From: Alkaliphilus oremlandii OhILAs
GTDB lineage: Bacteria > Bacillota > Clostridia > Peptostreptococcales > Natronincolaceae
Direction of reading: 5' to 3'
NCBI RefSeq assembly: GCF_000018325.1
Contig: NC_009922.1
Location: 2,914,001-2,978,000, forward strand
Length of the DNA stretch: 64,000 nucleotides
The position numbers and the translations under genes were made by a program. The notes beneath the pieces are model-generated. The model saw only the letters and a list, made by a program, of their open reading frames with translations. It had not been told where the DNA came from and did no database searches. This document shows, one piece after another, positions 52,970 to 62,037 of this stretch. The stretch's first letter is position 1; each line of letters begins with the position of its first letter.

Positions 52970-54223
52970 TTAAAACATCGTCATGCAGATGGGTTTCTCC
53001 TCAGATGAAAATATGCGGTTGACCTTATGGATATATGCTTCATTTGAAATAGAAGCCCTGCCATATTTATACAAGCTTTGAAAGGATACGGCACAAGTGA
53101 TCAACGATGAAAAATCTGCTATATCCATATGAATCTCTACATCATAATCATCGGTTTCTTTAAGCTGTCCCAAACCATCCTTAAAATCGACAATAATACT
53201 TCCGTTGTTTTCCTCTATTAGATTATCTTGAATCCTAATCTTTAATTGACAGGTTTCATGATTGAAGTTGTGGTCTTTTAACTCTTCAAAGAGTTTACTT
53301 ATATTGAGTACCCGATACATGATTCCAGTTCCTTGGATGCTGCATTCGTGATATACAGGTGTAAATAGATGGTTAGAGTCATTGGTAGGGTCCTCTAAAA
53401 TAAATCTAAAATCTTCGTCCTGCAGATGAAATACTACATATCGTATTTGATCACTTTGGCTGTTGAGGTATGTCATAAAAGCCATCAAGGCTTCTCTATG
53501 CTCAAAGATCATCTGATTTACTACCATGTCGTTGCTTAAAACATTGCCTGCATTATTCTTAAATTCATATAGGAGATACCCTTTCACTTCACTATCTTCT
53601 ACATATCCTACCACCTTATTCCGAGGGTTATCGAAGATGGCGGCAAAATCCTTCTCATTTTTTTCTATGAGCCCATTTGTTTTTTCATACATGCGGTGGT
53701 AGCAATTCAATAGCTCCGGAGCGTCCTCCCTTTTTAAAAACCTTATATGCTCCTTAGAGCCACCCCTCGGAAGATTCATCGGTTTGATTCGATACTGATT
53801 CATGCTGGTGCCAAAGCCAAAGCCCATTTTCTTATAGAAATCTGGTCTAAATGGATACAGCAATGCCATAGAAGCCCCAGCTTTCCTATAATGGTCCATA
53901 AATGCAGCGACAATAGACTTTGCTATCTTTTCCTTTTTGTGCAGCGGATGCACTGCTACGAGACCGATTCCACCAGCCTTTGTTTTCTTGGATAAAAGGT
54001 TCATTGTGAAATCATGATATCGCATGCCACCCACCAGTTGTTCTTCTCTAAAAACACCGTAATAAGAAATGCCAGCGTCTTCCTCTTGTATTTTGCTAAA
54101 AGCCTCCACCCGTTTTTGCTTTAGCTCCTCCGTATCTATTTTAAACCCTGGATAAGCGTCTGCCACAATATGGACGAAATCAGTAAACTCCTTAGTACCC
54201 TTTAGCTTTCTAATATGAGTCAT
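52970..54223 (-). CDS. Eis-like GNAT acetyltransferase with SCP2-like C-terminal domain
   Basis: The 417-residue protein has an N-terminal GNAT domain (GGIGLVAVHPLHKKEKIAKSIV, acetyl-CoA loop at about 80-100), a second GNAT-like central domain, and a C-terminal SCP2-like region (about 310-417). This is the Eis layout; Eis proteins acetylate aminoglycosides or protein lysines. The substrate here is unknown. The AGAGGGGGATGG region precedes the start. It leads a small group of GNAT genes on the minus strand. Confidence 0.85.
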   Translation of the reverse strand: MTHIRKLKGTKEFTDFVHIVADAYPGFKIDTEELKQKRVEAFSKIQEEDAGISYYGVFREEQLVGGMRYHDFTMNLLSKKTKAGGIGLVAVHPLHKKEKIAKSIVAAFMDHYRKAGASMALLYPFRPDFYKKMGFGFGTSMNQYRIKPMNLPRGGSKEHIRFLKREDAPELLNCYHRMYEKTNGLIEKNEKDFAAIFDNPRNKVVGYVEDSEVKGYLLYEFKNNAGNVLSNDMVVNQMIFEHREALMAFMTYLNSQSDQIRYVVFHLQDEDFRFILEDPTNDSNHLFTPVYHECSIQGTGIMYRVLNISKLFEELKDHNFNHETCQLKIRIQDNLIEENNGSIIVDFKDGLGQLKETDDYDVEIHMDIADFSSLITCAVSFQSLYKYGRASISNEAYIHKVNRIFSSEEKPICMTMF

Positions 54224-54267
54224 TCCACCATCCCCCTCTTGTCAATGATCACTTATTTATAAGCTCC

Positions 54268-55122
54268 CTATAAAGTTAAATACATTTCATATTGAGCGAT
54301 TGTATCCCTTTGAAAGCCCGCATGCTTTACAAAGCCTTCCATACTAGCATTATTAGGGAAGCTGATACTTACCTTCGATAGGGCTAAATCTCTTACTGCA
54401 TTCCCAACCAATGTTTTCCCAATCCCCATATTTCTATAGTTTGGGTCCGTATAGATGAACATCATCTTTCCATTGGCATTGATACTTAAAGCTCCCATTA
54501 ATTGCTGACCCTCATAAACACCATAATGGTTCAAACCCTCTAGCTTGCTCATATAATCAAAATCATTCTGCCAGTTGATATGGATATCTTTCATACCCTC
54601 TGCTAAATTCTGTATGGTATAAAAATCGATTTTATCAATCTTGAATCTAGAATCTACTTCTGTCTGGAGCTTCAGCACATCACTACAGCTAAAATAGCTT
54701 AAATCATAAATCTTATGATAGCCTAGATTCTTGTAGAACTTAATTGCTCTGTCATTTCCTACGATAACTTCTAGGAACATTTGCTTACAACCCTTTGCTA
54801 CAGCCAGCGCCTTATGCAGTTTAAAAAGCTCTTGGCTAATACCCTTCCCTCTGTAGTCTGGATGGATACAAAGTGCACCACATCGAATGGTCCTCAATCC
54901 ATCAAAGTTTTTAATTCCCCCTAAAATTAAACCTACGGGTTCCTCCCCATCCAATGCGATGAAGGAATTTTCAAGCTGATTGCCCTCAGGACCAAAGAAA
55001 CGCTTTATAAACGCCTCCTGACTAAGCTGAAGCTGTATCCTGTAATCCGAAAATCCAATTTGAAAAGCATCAAATATCTTTTCTGCATCCATACGTTCAT
55101 AGCAGTTTCTATATTGAATCAT
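54268..55122 (-). CDS. GNAT acetyltransferase with two GNAT domains
   Basis: The 284-residue protein has an N-terminal GNAT domain with a full acetyl-CoA loop (CGALCIHPDYRGKGISQELF, about 82-101) and a second domain with PNYRNMGIGKTLV near residue 230. It lies 44 bases upstream of the Eis-like gene, likely cotranscribed. Double GNAT proteins may use only one site. Substrate unknown. Confidence 0.82.
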   Translation of the reverse strand: MIQYRNCYERMDAEKIFDAFQIGFSDYRIQLQLSQEAFIKRFFGPEGNQLENSFIALDGEEPVGLILGGIKNFDGLRTIRCGALCIHPDYRGKGISQELFKLHKALAVAKGCKQMFLEVIVGNDRAIKFYKNLGYHKIYDLSYFSCSDVLKLQTEVDSRFKIDKIDFYTIQNLAEGMKDIHINWQNDFDYMSKLEGLNHYGVYEGQQLMGALSINANGKMMFIYTDPNYRNMGIGKTLVGNAVRDLALSKVSISFPNNASMEGFVKHAGFQRDTIAQYEMYLTL

Positions 55123-55335
55123 ATTCCCACGCCCCTTTCCCTGTTTATAAAATCATGACAAAGGTATCTAAGGTCATTACTGCCTCACCTACGATTGCCC
55201 TCATCTAATACCCTATACAATCCACATTGGGTTTTTCCCTTTCCTAATACAGCCCTTCATCTCCACATTATATTATGGAAGGATTTGTATTTAAGGACAT
55301 AAGCTTAGGAAAACTATATATTTCGATTATATAGA

Positions 55336-55351
55336 ATGGTGTTTACACCAT
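55336..55351. promoter_or_regulatory. Palindromic operator-like site upstream of the DUF454 gene
   Basis: ATGGTGT-TT-ACACCAT is a perfect 7-2-7 inverted repeat, followed at once by AT-rich TATTATAATTTTATAAT where -10 boxes could lie. The rest of the 55123-55440 gap holds no gene that I can support. Confidence 0.4.
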
Positions 55352-55440
55352 GTATATTATAATTTTATAATGAGAGGGAATAATATAATGATTACAAATT
55401 TTTACCAAAGAATTATAAATTCTATAGATGGAGGAATCTC

Positions 55441-55806
55441 ATGAGGCTATATCGTTTTCTATTTGTTGCAGTTGGAATTATTTGTGTAGGTATTGGGATG
55501 ATCGGTGTCGTATTACCTGTGCTTCCAACGACCCCTTTTTTAATCTTAGCATCTGTTTGCTTTGTAAAAGGCTCCGATAAATTTAATATTTGGTTCAAAA
55601 ACACTAAGCTTTATAAAAATTATGCGGAGGATTTTGTAAATCACAGAGCTATGACCATTAAGAGAAAGACCCAAATCATGGCCCTGTCTGATTTTATGCT
55701 CCTATTCCCATTAATCCGGCTGGATAGCTTCTACATGAAAGGATTTATTATTGTTGTAGCTCTCTTGAAATACTGGTATTTTACATTTAGAATTAAAACA
55801 ATATAG
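55441..55806 (+). CDS. DUF454 (YbaN family) membrane protein
   Basis: The 121-residue protein has three hydrophobic segments and the family opening GIGMIGVVLPVLPTTPFLILASVCFVKGS. DUF454 proteins are inner-membrane proteins without established function; some sit near heme or iron genes. GGAGGAATCTC precedes the start. It is 44 bases upstream of a WYL regulator in the same orientation. Confidence 0.85.
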   Translation: MRLYRFLFVAVGIICVGIGMIGVVLPVLPTTPFLILASVCFVKGSDKFNIWFKNTKLYKNYAEDFVNHRAMTIKRKTQIMALSDFMLLFPLIRLDSFYMKGFIIVVALLKYWYFTFRIKTI

Positions 55807-55850
55807 GGATCATCATAGATTCAATAGACCAGTGATAGGGGGAAAGCTAC

Positions 55851-56822
55851 ATGAGGTTACATCGGCTTTTGGGAATTATTATGTTAATTGACTCACGAGG
55901 AACAATGAAAGCAAAAGATTTAGCTCGGATACTTGAAACCTCAGAAAGGACAATCTATAGGGATATTGATTTATTATGCGAATCGGGTATTCCTATTTTT
56001 TCGGTTTCAGGTCCCAATGGCGGATATGCCTTTATGGAAGACTATCGAATTAATGCTAATGTATTGGAGAGTGGAGATGCTGTCAACCTTTTGCTTTCAA
56101 GTATGGGGATCAGACCTGAAGAGGATACTGAAATGGCTCAACAACTTAGAAATGCCATTATTAAACTTGAAAATAGTATATCTGTTGAACATAAAGAAGA
56201 GATTATTAAGGCGAAGGAAAGATTTTTTATCGACTCAGATCCTTGGTGGGGAAAAAGAATCCCAAATAAAAATGTAGATCTCATCAAAAAATCAGTGTTA
56301 GATTTAAAAAAATTAAAGGTATACTACAGAAAATATGCTGGAGAAATATCTGAAAGAATTATACGACCTTATGGTGCCATCGTAAAAAATTCTGAGTGGT
56401 ATCTAGCGGCTTATTGTGAAACAAAAAATGATATCCGAGTTTTTAAATGTAGTCGGATTGAAAGTATTGAAGTTCTTGATGAAAGCTTCCTTATGGATGA
56501 TAATTTCAGTCTGGAACAGTTTTGGAAAGACAGTAAGCAACAATTTATAAAACATACTTCCACTAAAACCAAGCCTAGTATGTACCCTGTCAAAATTAAA
56601 TTTTTTGAAGAGAAAAAAGATAAACTCCAAGGCTTTCTTGTTCTATCTTCCAGTAAAGTTCACAATGATTGGGTTTATGAGATCGACATGATCAGCTTTC
56701 AAACTGCTTGTAATGTGATCTTTCCTCTAAGCGATCGAATGGAAATATTGGAACCTCTAGAGCTTAAAAAATACATCATAGAAAAATGCAAGAAAATCTT
56801 AAATTTATATAATCTAGAATAG
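55851..56822 (+). CDS. YafY/WYL-domain HTH transcriptional regulator
   Basis: The 323-residue regulator has an N-terminal HTH_11 (about 8-60: LLGIIMLIDSRGTMKAKDLA, then LETSERTIYRDIDLLCESGIPIFS), a linker and a WYL domain (about 140-225) with NSEWYLAAYCETKNDIRVFKCSRI, followed by a WCX-like C terminus. Such proteins sense ligands (nucleic acid or small molecules). The following GyrI-like gene is a possible partner, or its target. AGGGGGAAAGCTAC precedes the start. Confidence 0.9.
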   Translation: MRLHRLLGIIMLIDSRGTMKAKDLARILETSERTIYRDIDLLCESGIPIFSVSGPNGGYAFMEDYRINANVLESGDAVNLLLSSMGIRPEEDTEMAQQLRNAIIKLENSISVEHKEEIIKAKERFFIDSDPWWGKRIPNKNVDLIKKSVLDLKKLKVYYRKYAGEISERIIRPYGAIVKNSEWYLAAYCETKNDIRVFKCSRIESIEVLDESFLMDDNFSLEQFWKDSKQQFIKHTSTKTKPSMYPVKIKFFEEKKDKLQGFLVLSSSKVHNDWVYEIDMISFQTACNVIFPLSDRMEILEPLELKKYIIEKCKKILNLYNLE

Positions 56823-56895
56823 ATTCCTGACATACTATTGGCAAGGATGGATTGGTATAATGATGATACAAAATAAATGAAAGGGGTTCATCGTT

Positions 56896-57345
56896 ATGGA
56901 AGGGAAACTATTCAATATTCAAGGATTTAAAGCAGTAGGGATATCTTACTTTGGAGACAATGCCAATGGAGAAATTCCTAGGCTTTGGGAGGCATTTAAC
57001 CAACAATATAAAGATATAAAGAACAAAAGTAAATCCATGTTTTATTATGGTATCTGTGATAGTGATATGGATGCTCAAGGTAGATTTCACTACACCGCTT
57101 GCGTAGAGGTAGATCACTTTGAAGATATCCCAGAAAACATGGAAGCAAAGGCTGTTCCAGAAGGAAGATACTTAGTATATACTTATTCTGGAGACATCAA
57201 GGATTTAGGTGAGTTCTATGGCAATATATTCTCCAAATGGCTTCCAGCTTCAGAATATGAAATGGATTATAGACCTCAACTGGAATTATATGACGAAAGA
57301 TTTATGCAAAATGGAGAATTTGATATTTACATACCGGTTAAGTAG
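56896..57345 (+). CDS. GyrI-like / AraC effector-binding domain protein
   Basis: The 149-residue protein is a stand-alone SHS2-type ligand-binding domain like GyrI (SbmC) and the C-terminal domain of Rob and BmrR. The pattern of paired beta-alpha-beta2 repeats with FHYTACVEVDHFEDIPENMEAKAVPEGRYLVYTYSGDI and the closing PQLELYDERF fit. It lacks a DNA-binding domain and may sequester or hydrolyse small cyclic compounds. It lies 73 bases after the WYL regulator and ends at a terminator. AAAGGGGTTCATCGTT precedes the start. Confidence 0.85.
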   Translation: MEGKLFNIQGFKAVGISYFGDNANGEIPRLWEAFNQQYKDIKNKSKSMFYYGICDSDMDAQGRFHYTACVEVDHFEDIPENMEAKAVPEGRYLVYTYSGDIKDLGEFYGNIFSKWLPASEYEMDYRPQLELYDERFMQNGEFDIYIPVK

Positions 57346-57355
57346 AAATACTGTT

Positions 57356-57385
57356 AAAAAGGATGTGCAATTGCACATCCTTTTT
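57356..57385. terminator. Terminator after the GyrI-like gene
   Basis: A perfect palindrome of 30 bases (AAAAAGGATGTGCAA and its complement) ends in TTTTT. Confidence 0.85.
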
Positions 57386-57454
57386 AAAAATATTAATAGT
57401 TCACAGATTATTAATATCAAACTAGGTTTATATAATAATATATTGTCACTTCTA

Positions 57455-57499
57455 CTAATATACTCCATTCATATACCGAACAATTCCTGTAGCTATCAT
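57455..57499 (-). pseudogene. Possible remnant of an AbrB/SpoVT-type gene start
   Basis: On the minus strand an AGAGGTGATGATT ribosome site precedes ATG and a 14-codon frame beginning MIATGIVR, the exact opening of many clostridial AbrB/SpoVT regulators, then stops. No continuation is seen. It may be a decayed copy or chance. The rest of 57386-57838 is AT-rich and shows no gene. Confidence 0.25.
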
Positions 57500-57838
57500 A
57501 ATCATCACCTCTAATACACCAATTATGTTCCTCTCACTGTAAGAGTACCCTGCTCAACAGGATAGTTGCAGAAAAACAAGATAAATAATATACTGTAAAT
57601 AACGATCATAACACTAAGCATCTAACACTCTAAAAAGATGCATTTGAATGATAGTTCAACAAAACAAAGTATTTTCAAATAAGTCTATACCTAAGACTGT
57701 AGCAACACCATGGTCTGTTTCTTATGGCTATTAAGTAGATGATAAATAGACTGCTACCGAGATAATTAAGTTCATAGATCCTTTACTATCAGTAAGAAAG
57801 ATTTAATATTAGCTAATATTAGAAAGGAGTAATGTGCT

Positions 57839-58258
57839 ATGCATAAGAAACTAATACTGATTGTACTAATATTAATTGTTGTTATATTTACATGCTATAG
57901 TCTATATAATAATTACTATAAGATCGACATAACAAATTACAAATTTTCCTTCCTTGCTCATATAACAGAATCCCCTGATGAAAAATATAGACTGTCAATA
58001 ACCATTTATAAGGAAAACAAAGAAAGTAATACAGCATATATAATGGCTAATATTCGCAAGCTGCCAGAGAATAAACAAAGCCAAGTAAAAACTATATTTT
58101 GGCAAGAAGTTGAAAGTGATACTTTAAAGTATATAAATAAAGATGGTACTACATATGACTATTGGGTTGATAATTTTTGGATTAATTCCGAAACAGTTTC
58201 AATTAAAGGCATTCCATTAAACATAAATAGAGATACGTATGATTATCGCCGTAATTAG
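57839..58258 (+). CDS. DUF5412-like membrane-anchored protein
   Basis: The 139-residue protein has a single N-terminal TM helix (about residues 5-23) and an outside domain starting ITNYKFSFLAHITESPDEKYRLSITIYK and ending VSIKGIPLNINRDTYDYR. The pattern resembles DUF5412, a Firmicutes family of unknown function. AGAAAGGAGTAATGTGCT gives a good ribosome site. It is alone, bordered by a terminator at 58304. Confidence 0.65.
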   Translation: MHKKLILIVLILIVVIFTCYSLYNNYYKIDITNYKFSFLAHITESPDEKYRLSITIYKENKESNTAYIMANIRKLPENKQSQVKTIFWQEVESDTLKYINKDGTTYDYWVDNFWINSETVSIKGIPLNINRDTYDYRRN

Positions 58259-58303
58259 TAATAGATTATTAAAGATAAGTAAAGTTATCAAATAACACAA
58301 AAA

Positions 58304-58350
58304 TAATGATAAAGCACCTCTATATTTTATATAGAGGTGCTTTATCATTA
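58304..58350. terminator. Bidirectional terminator
   Basis: A perfect 21-bp stem (58304-58324 with 58330-58350, core AAAGCACCTCTATA) with a 5-base loop, between convergent genes. Confidence 0.85.
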
Positions 58351-58474
58351 AAACCTATCCAATAGCATTACGCTGTACAAAAGGAACACATATCTTTTTT
58401 ATAGTGTTCCAATAACAATAACTTAAAATATAAATTGATCAATATGTTCTTCTCTAGTAGTGCACTTAATAAAC

Positions 58475-59017
58475 CTACCTAGCTTTAAATTTACCGAATA
58501 GTAAACTATCACAGTATGTATTGTCTATGACATAATAATCCTTTAGTCTGCCTTCTCGTTCGAATCCATTCTTCTCCAGTATACGAGCAGACGCAATATT
58601 AGCACTGATTACTCGTGCATGGAGCTTATGAAGATTGAGCGCTTTAAATGCAAAATCATTCATTAAAGCAATGGTTCTAGTGCCGTAACCTTTTCCCCAA
58701 TAATCTTGATGCAAAACGTAACCGATTTCTGCATGATTTGCTTTTTCATCAAAGCTAAAAATCATGGCGGTACCGATAATCGCATCCGTTGATTTTAGTA
58801 CAATAGATGCATGTAAATGCGTTCCTTCTGTATCGCGTTTTATCATATTTTCAATATGGCTCCGTGTATCCTCCAATGTTTTCATTAGCTTCCATCCAAT
58901 GAATCGTGAAACATTTTCATTGGAAGTGTAACTATGTATCGCTTCAGCATCCTCCATATTCAGCGGCTTAAAATAAATTTCTGCATCCTGTAGATGATAG
59001 AACATGCTTTTATCCAT
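58475..59017 (-). CDS. GNAT acetyltransferase (RimJ/RimL type)
   Basis: The 180-residue protein is a RimJ-like GNAT: IYFKPLNMEDAEAIHSYTSNENVSRFIGW near the start, then IGYVLHQDYWGKGYGTRTIA (acetyl-CoA loop, about 95-114) and ARVISANIASARILEKNGFEREGRLKDYYV. It is likely an N-acetyltransferase acting on ribosomal proteins or small molecules. It is last in a run of three GNAT genes on this strand. Confidence 0.85.
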   Translation of the reverse strand: MDKSMFYHLQDAEIYFKPLNMEDAEAIHSYTSNENVSRFIGWKLMKTLEDTRSHIENMIKRDTEGTHLHASIVLKSTDAIIGTAMIFSFDEKANHAEIGYVLHQDYWGKGYGTRTIALMNDFAFKALNLHKLHARVISANIASARILEKNGFEREGRLKDYYVIDNTYCDSLLFGKFKAR

Positions 59018-59048
59018 ACGATTCTCCCCTTGATTTTACTGTCGTATA

Positions 59049-60044
59049 TTATCTTTTAATCTCATAATAATCCATGATGGATGTCTCTACAAAACCACAG
59101 GATTTATAAAGATTCAATGCATTGGAATTCTCTGTAACTACCTGGAGCTTAATCTCACGAGCGTTTGCTTCTTTTAATTTTTCTACAGCCATCATCAGTA
59201 TTGCACGCCCAAAGCCCTTGCCCCGATGCTCAGGCAGCACGCCTAACCCGTAAATTCCCCCCACATCAGAGCTCAATTCAATATGAGCCTTCCCGATTAT
59301 TTGATGGTCTTTTTCTGCAATATAGATGGTCATTCCTTTTTTCTCTTCTTCCTCTGGCAGTATCATCCCTTCTTTCAACAGATCTTCTTCGCCTTCCGCT
59401 GAAATTGCCAAATTATTTTCAGCATCATTTTGGAAATCTTTAAATTCATCGTTAAAATAAATATTATTCTGCCGAGCAACCTCATAAGCGTCTGCATTGG
59501 TAGCCTTTCTAAAGGTAATTCCCGACGTATTGACGTAAGGCTTCTCTGAATCCTCTTGTTTTAAATACATTTCATATTCTGAATGCTCCAGTGGTAGACC
59601 CATGGCTGCAATCAATTTCTGTCCTGCCTCTGATTCTCTATCGCATAGTAACAACATACTTTTTGTACTTCTTCGCTTCCATTCCTCCATTGCCAAATTA
59701 CTTAAGGTCTTAAATACACCTTGACTTCTATACTCAGGGTGTACCATGCCATTTGCCTCCATAGGCGCACCTTCCCCGCCAAAGCTGGCAAGTCCAATAT
59801 ACCCGATGATCTTATCGCCGTCAAAATACATAAATTCATTTGCATATTTGATCCCCGAGCCTTTGCTCTCTGTAGTACTTATACTCAGCTTATAATCCAG
59901 CTCCAGCTTCAAGGCTGTTTGATCTGCACCGATGCATCTTTCTTGGAGCTGGTTCAACATATGATAATCTTCCAAATCAATATTCTCTTTGATTTTAATC
60001 CAAGGCTTTTGTATATTCTTCATATAGATATTATCCTCCAGCAT
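59049..60044 (-). CDS. GNAT acetyltransferase with two GNAT domains
   Basis: The 331-residue protein carries two GNAT domains: the first with ANGMVHPEYRSQGVFKTLSN (about 95-114) and the second with IYGLGVLPEHRGKGFGRAILM (about 265-285), which has the full Q/R-x-x-G-x-G/A loop. It resembles mycothiol-synthase-like two-domain acetyltransferases. Function unknown. It lies 31 bases upstream of the RimJ-like gene. Confidence 0.83.
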   Translation of the reverse strand: MLEDNIYMKNIQKPWIKIKENIDLEDYHMLNQLQERCIGADQTALKLELDYKLSISTTESKGSGIKYANEFMYFDGDKIIGYIGLASFGGEGAPMEANGMVHPEYRSQGVFKTLSNLAMEEWKRRSTKSMLLLCDRESEAGQKLIAAMGLPLEHSEYEMYLKQEDSEKPYVNTSGITFRKATNADAYEVARQNNIYFNDEFKDFQNDAENNLAISAEGEEDLLKEGMILPEEEEKKGMTIYIAEKDHQIIGKAHIELSSDVGGIYGLGVLPEHRGKGFGRAILMMAVEKLKEANAREIKLQVVTENSNALNLYKSCGFVETSIMDYYEIKR

Positions 60045-60077
60045 TATTTGATTTTTATTACTTAGATCTATTGAAAC

Positions 60078-60596
60078 CTAATCTAGAATTTTCTCAAAAC
60101 TTAAGCTATCATGCCACCTTCCATTCTGATGGATATACTGGTTATACCGTCCAACAAATTGAAAGCCATTCTTAATTAATACTATTTGTGAACCCATATT
60201 ATCTGTAGCAGTTCCAGCTTCTACTCTATGCAGTTTGTGTTGATTCAGTTCTTTCTCTAGTACCAGCTTTACAGCACTTGTAGCATATCCCCGTCCTTGA
60301 TACTGCTCACCTATTCTATAACCGATTTCAGCTTTATTTAAATTTCCTCTTATAACAGATACTAGGTTTACTCTGCCAACAATATTTCCGCAGCTGTTTT
60401 CAATTAAATACATATAGAGCAGATCTCTTTCTTGCTCTACAATGATCTCTTTCATCATTGTTTTAAAATTATTAAAATCGTAATAATTCTCTCCTCTGGA
60501 TAAGCCTACTTTCTCAAAAAAAGATTTATTTTCAAGTTCAAATTTGAAAAGTTTTTCTGAAACTGATTCATCTAGTAATCTTAGCGTAATCTCCAT
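60078..60596 (-). CDS. GNAT acetyltransferase (RimJ/RimL type)
   Basis: The 172-residue GNAT has an acetyl-CoA loop IGYRIGEQYQGRGYATSAVK and VEAGTATDNMGSQIVLIKNGFQFVGRYNQYI, typical of ribosomal-protein-type N-acetyltransferases. The start has AGAGGTGTTTTC upstream. It is the first of three consecutive GNAT genes. Confidence 0.85.
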   Translation of the reverse strand: MEITLRLLDESVSEKLFKFELENKSFFEKVGLSRGENYYDFNNFKTMMKEIIVEQERDLLYMYLIENSCGNIVGRVNLVSVIRGNLNKAEIGYRIGEQYQGRGYATSAVKLVLEKELNQHKLHRVEAGTATDNMGSQIVLIKNGFQFVGRYNQYIHQNGRWHDSLSFEKILD

Positions 60597-60707
60597 TATG
60601 AAAACACCTCTTTTCTATATCACTCGCACATTCCCTATCTGACTTTTATTCTTCCATATCTTCCTCCTAATTCTTTTGACATCGAAAAAAATGAAGTCCA
60701 AGGTATC

Positions 60708-61262
60708 CTACATTTTTACAGTATTATAATACAATAGCAAGTAAAGCCACCCAATCACGATATAAAAAACCCCCGAGGAAGGAAATACCTTCTCATCGCT
60801 CTTTTGAATCCTATGAATTAGTGCGCCTTCCACCTCCTTATAGAAAGGCAGATCCTTAATACAGTTAAAATCAATGGATACAGAGTTTAATGAATGCATA
60901 TATTTAATTTCTTTATTCTCATATCCCTTCAAAATAATTTTATTTTTATACTTTTCATAGGCCATACCCCGCTCCTTTAAAACGCCTGTAAGGGCGGTGG
61001 CTACCATTTGAGCATCAACGTTTGTTAAGGTGACTCTGTGTCTGCCAACGATAAGGACTAAAATAAGGGCACCGATCAGTAAAGGTAATGCCCATAGCCA
61101 TTTACCCTCTTTTATTACGTCTATTATTCGCGGTAATATTACAATCCCAAGAAAAAACAGGTTTACATAGGTTTCTCTGATGGCAAATTTTCTTCTCGTT
61201 AGTAATAGCATGCCATACAGTATGATGATTCCTCCAAAAAAGATCCCTAAAGTATAATGCAT
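60708..61262 (-). CDS. Membrane protein of unknown function
   Basis: The 184-residue protein has two or three N-terminal TM helices (about 3-20, 32-48, 55-70), a soluble part (about 72-155) and a C-terminal hydrophobic helix (about 163-182). No family is recognised. AAGAGAGGGATTGAA precedes the ATG. It lies between the GNAT run and the divergent Lrp gene, with no evident functional partner. Confidence 0.6.
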   Translation of the reverse strand: MHYTLGIFFGGIIILYGMLLLTRRKFAIRETYVNLFFLGIVILPRIIDVIKEGKWLWALPLLIGALILVLIVGRHRVTLTNVDAQMVATALTGVLKERGMAYEKYKNKIILKGYENKEIKYMHSLNSVSIDFNCIKDLPFYKEVEGALIHRIQKSDEKVFPSSGVFYIVIGWLYLLLYYNTVKM

Positions 61263-61459
61263 TTCAATCCCTCTCTTCCTTCTTCTTTATATTTTATTAT
61301 TCTATATTTTCCCATAAATTCCTTTAAACGATATTGCATCTTTCTTAAATCTTCTTGATAAATTCATCTGCTTAAAAATATGGTATGATTGATTTATAAG
61401 TATAGTAAAAATATAGGATAAAAGATGTATCGAGTAAAAACTGCAAAGGGTGATTTTTC

Positions 61460-61894
61460 ATGGATGAAATCGATAAAAAAATTATTGAATTGCTGCAGGA
61501 AAATTCTCGTATTTCAATTACGGAAATTTCAAAGATTATTAACCTTTCCAGACCCAGTGTCAGCGAAAGAATGACTCGGTTAACAGAAAAAGGCATCTTG
61601 CAAAAGTTTACGACCCATGTACCTCCCAATAAAATCGGTTATGGCGTTAGCTTCTTTATGGAAATTACCGATGTGAAAATTCCTTGGGAAAAGATGGTGG
61701 AAATATTGAAGTCCAATGATTATGTAACAGAGATTCATTGTGTGACAGGGAATGCAAACTACATTGTAAAGGCCTCCATGCCCAATGTGGATATGATGAA
61801 CGACTTTTTATCCCAGTTAATGAAATACAGCCAAGTAGTTACATCCATCATTCTAAATTCTCCTTTAATCCATCGGCCGATTAAGCCCCTTTAG
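61460..61894 (+). CDS. Lrp/AsnC-family transcriptional regulator
   Basis: The 144-residue protein has an HTH domain (IDKKIIELLQENSRISITEIS, then LSRPSVSERMTRLTEKGIL; about 3-50) and an AsnC-type ligand domain (IHCVTGNANYIVKASMPNVD). It lies 143 bases upstream of the kynureninase gene in the same orientation. Lrp-type regulators (KynR) control kyn genes in proteobacteria, so this may sense kynurenine or tryptophan; that is inference. Confidence 0.88.
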   Translation: MDEIDKKIIELLQENSRISITEISKIINLSRPSVSERMTRLTEKGILQKFTTHVPPNKIGYGVSFFMEITDVKIPWEKMVEILKSNDYVTEIHCVTGNANYIVKASMPNVDMMNDFLSQLMKYSQVVTSIILNSPLIHRPIKPL

Positions 61895-61983
61895 TCCTTC
61901 CTTCTGATTGAAGGTTATATAGGAATAATACCTTCATTTTGTAATAAATAAGCCATAAAGCAGTTCAAAAGTCTATATTTCAA

Positions 61984-62020
61984 TTGAATTCTTTATGCTA
62001 ATATTTTATATAATAAAATA
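61984..62020 (+). promoter_or_regulatory. Probable kynU promoter with palindrome
   Basis: TTGAAT (61984-61989), 17 bases, TATATA (62007-62012). The inverted repeat TATTTTA/TAAAATA covers the -10 box and is a plausible site for the Lrp-type regulator. Confidence 0.5.
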
Positions 62021-62037
62021 TTTTAGGGGGAATATTC

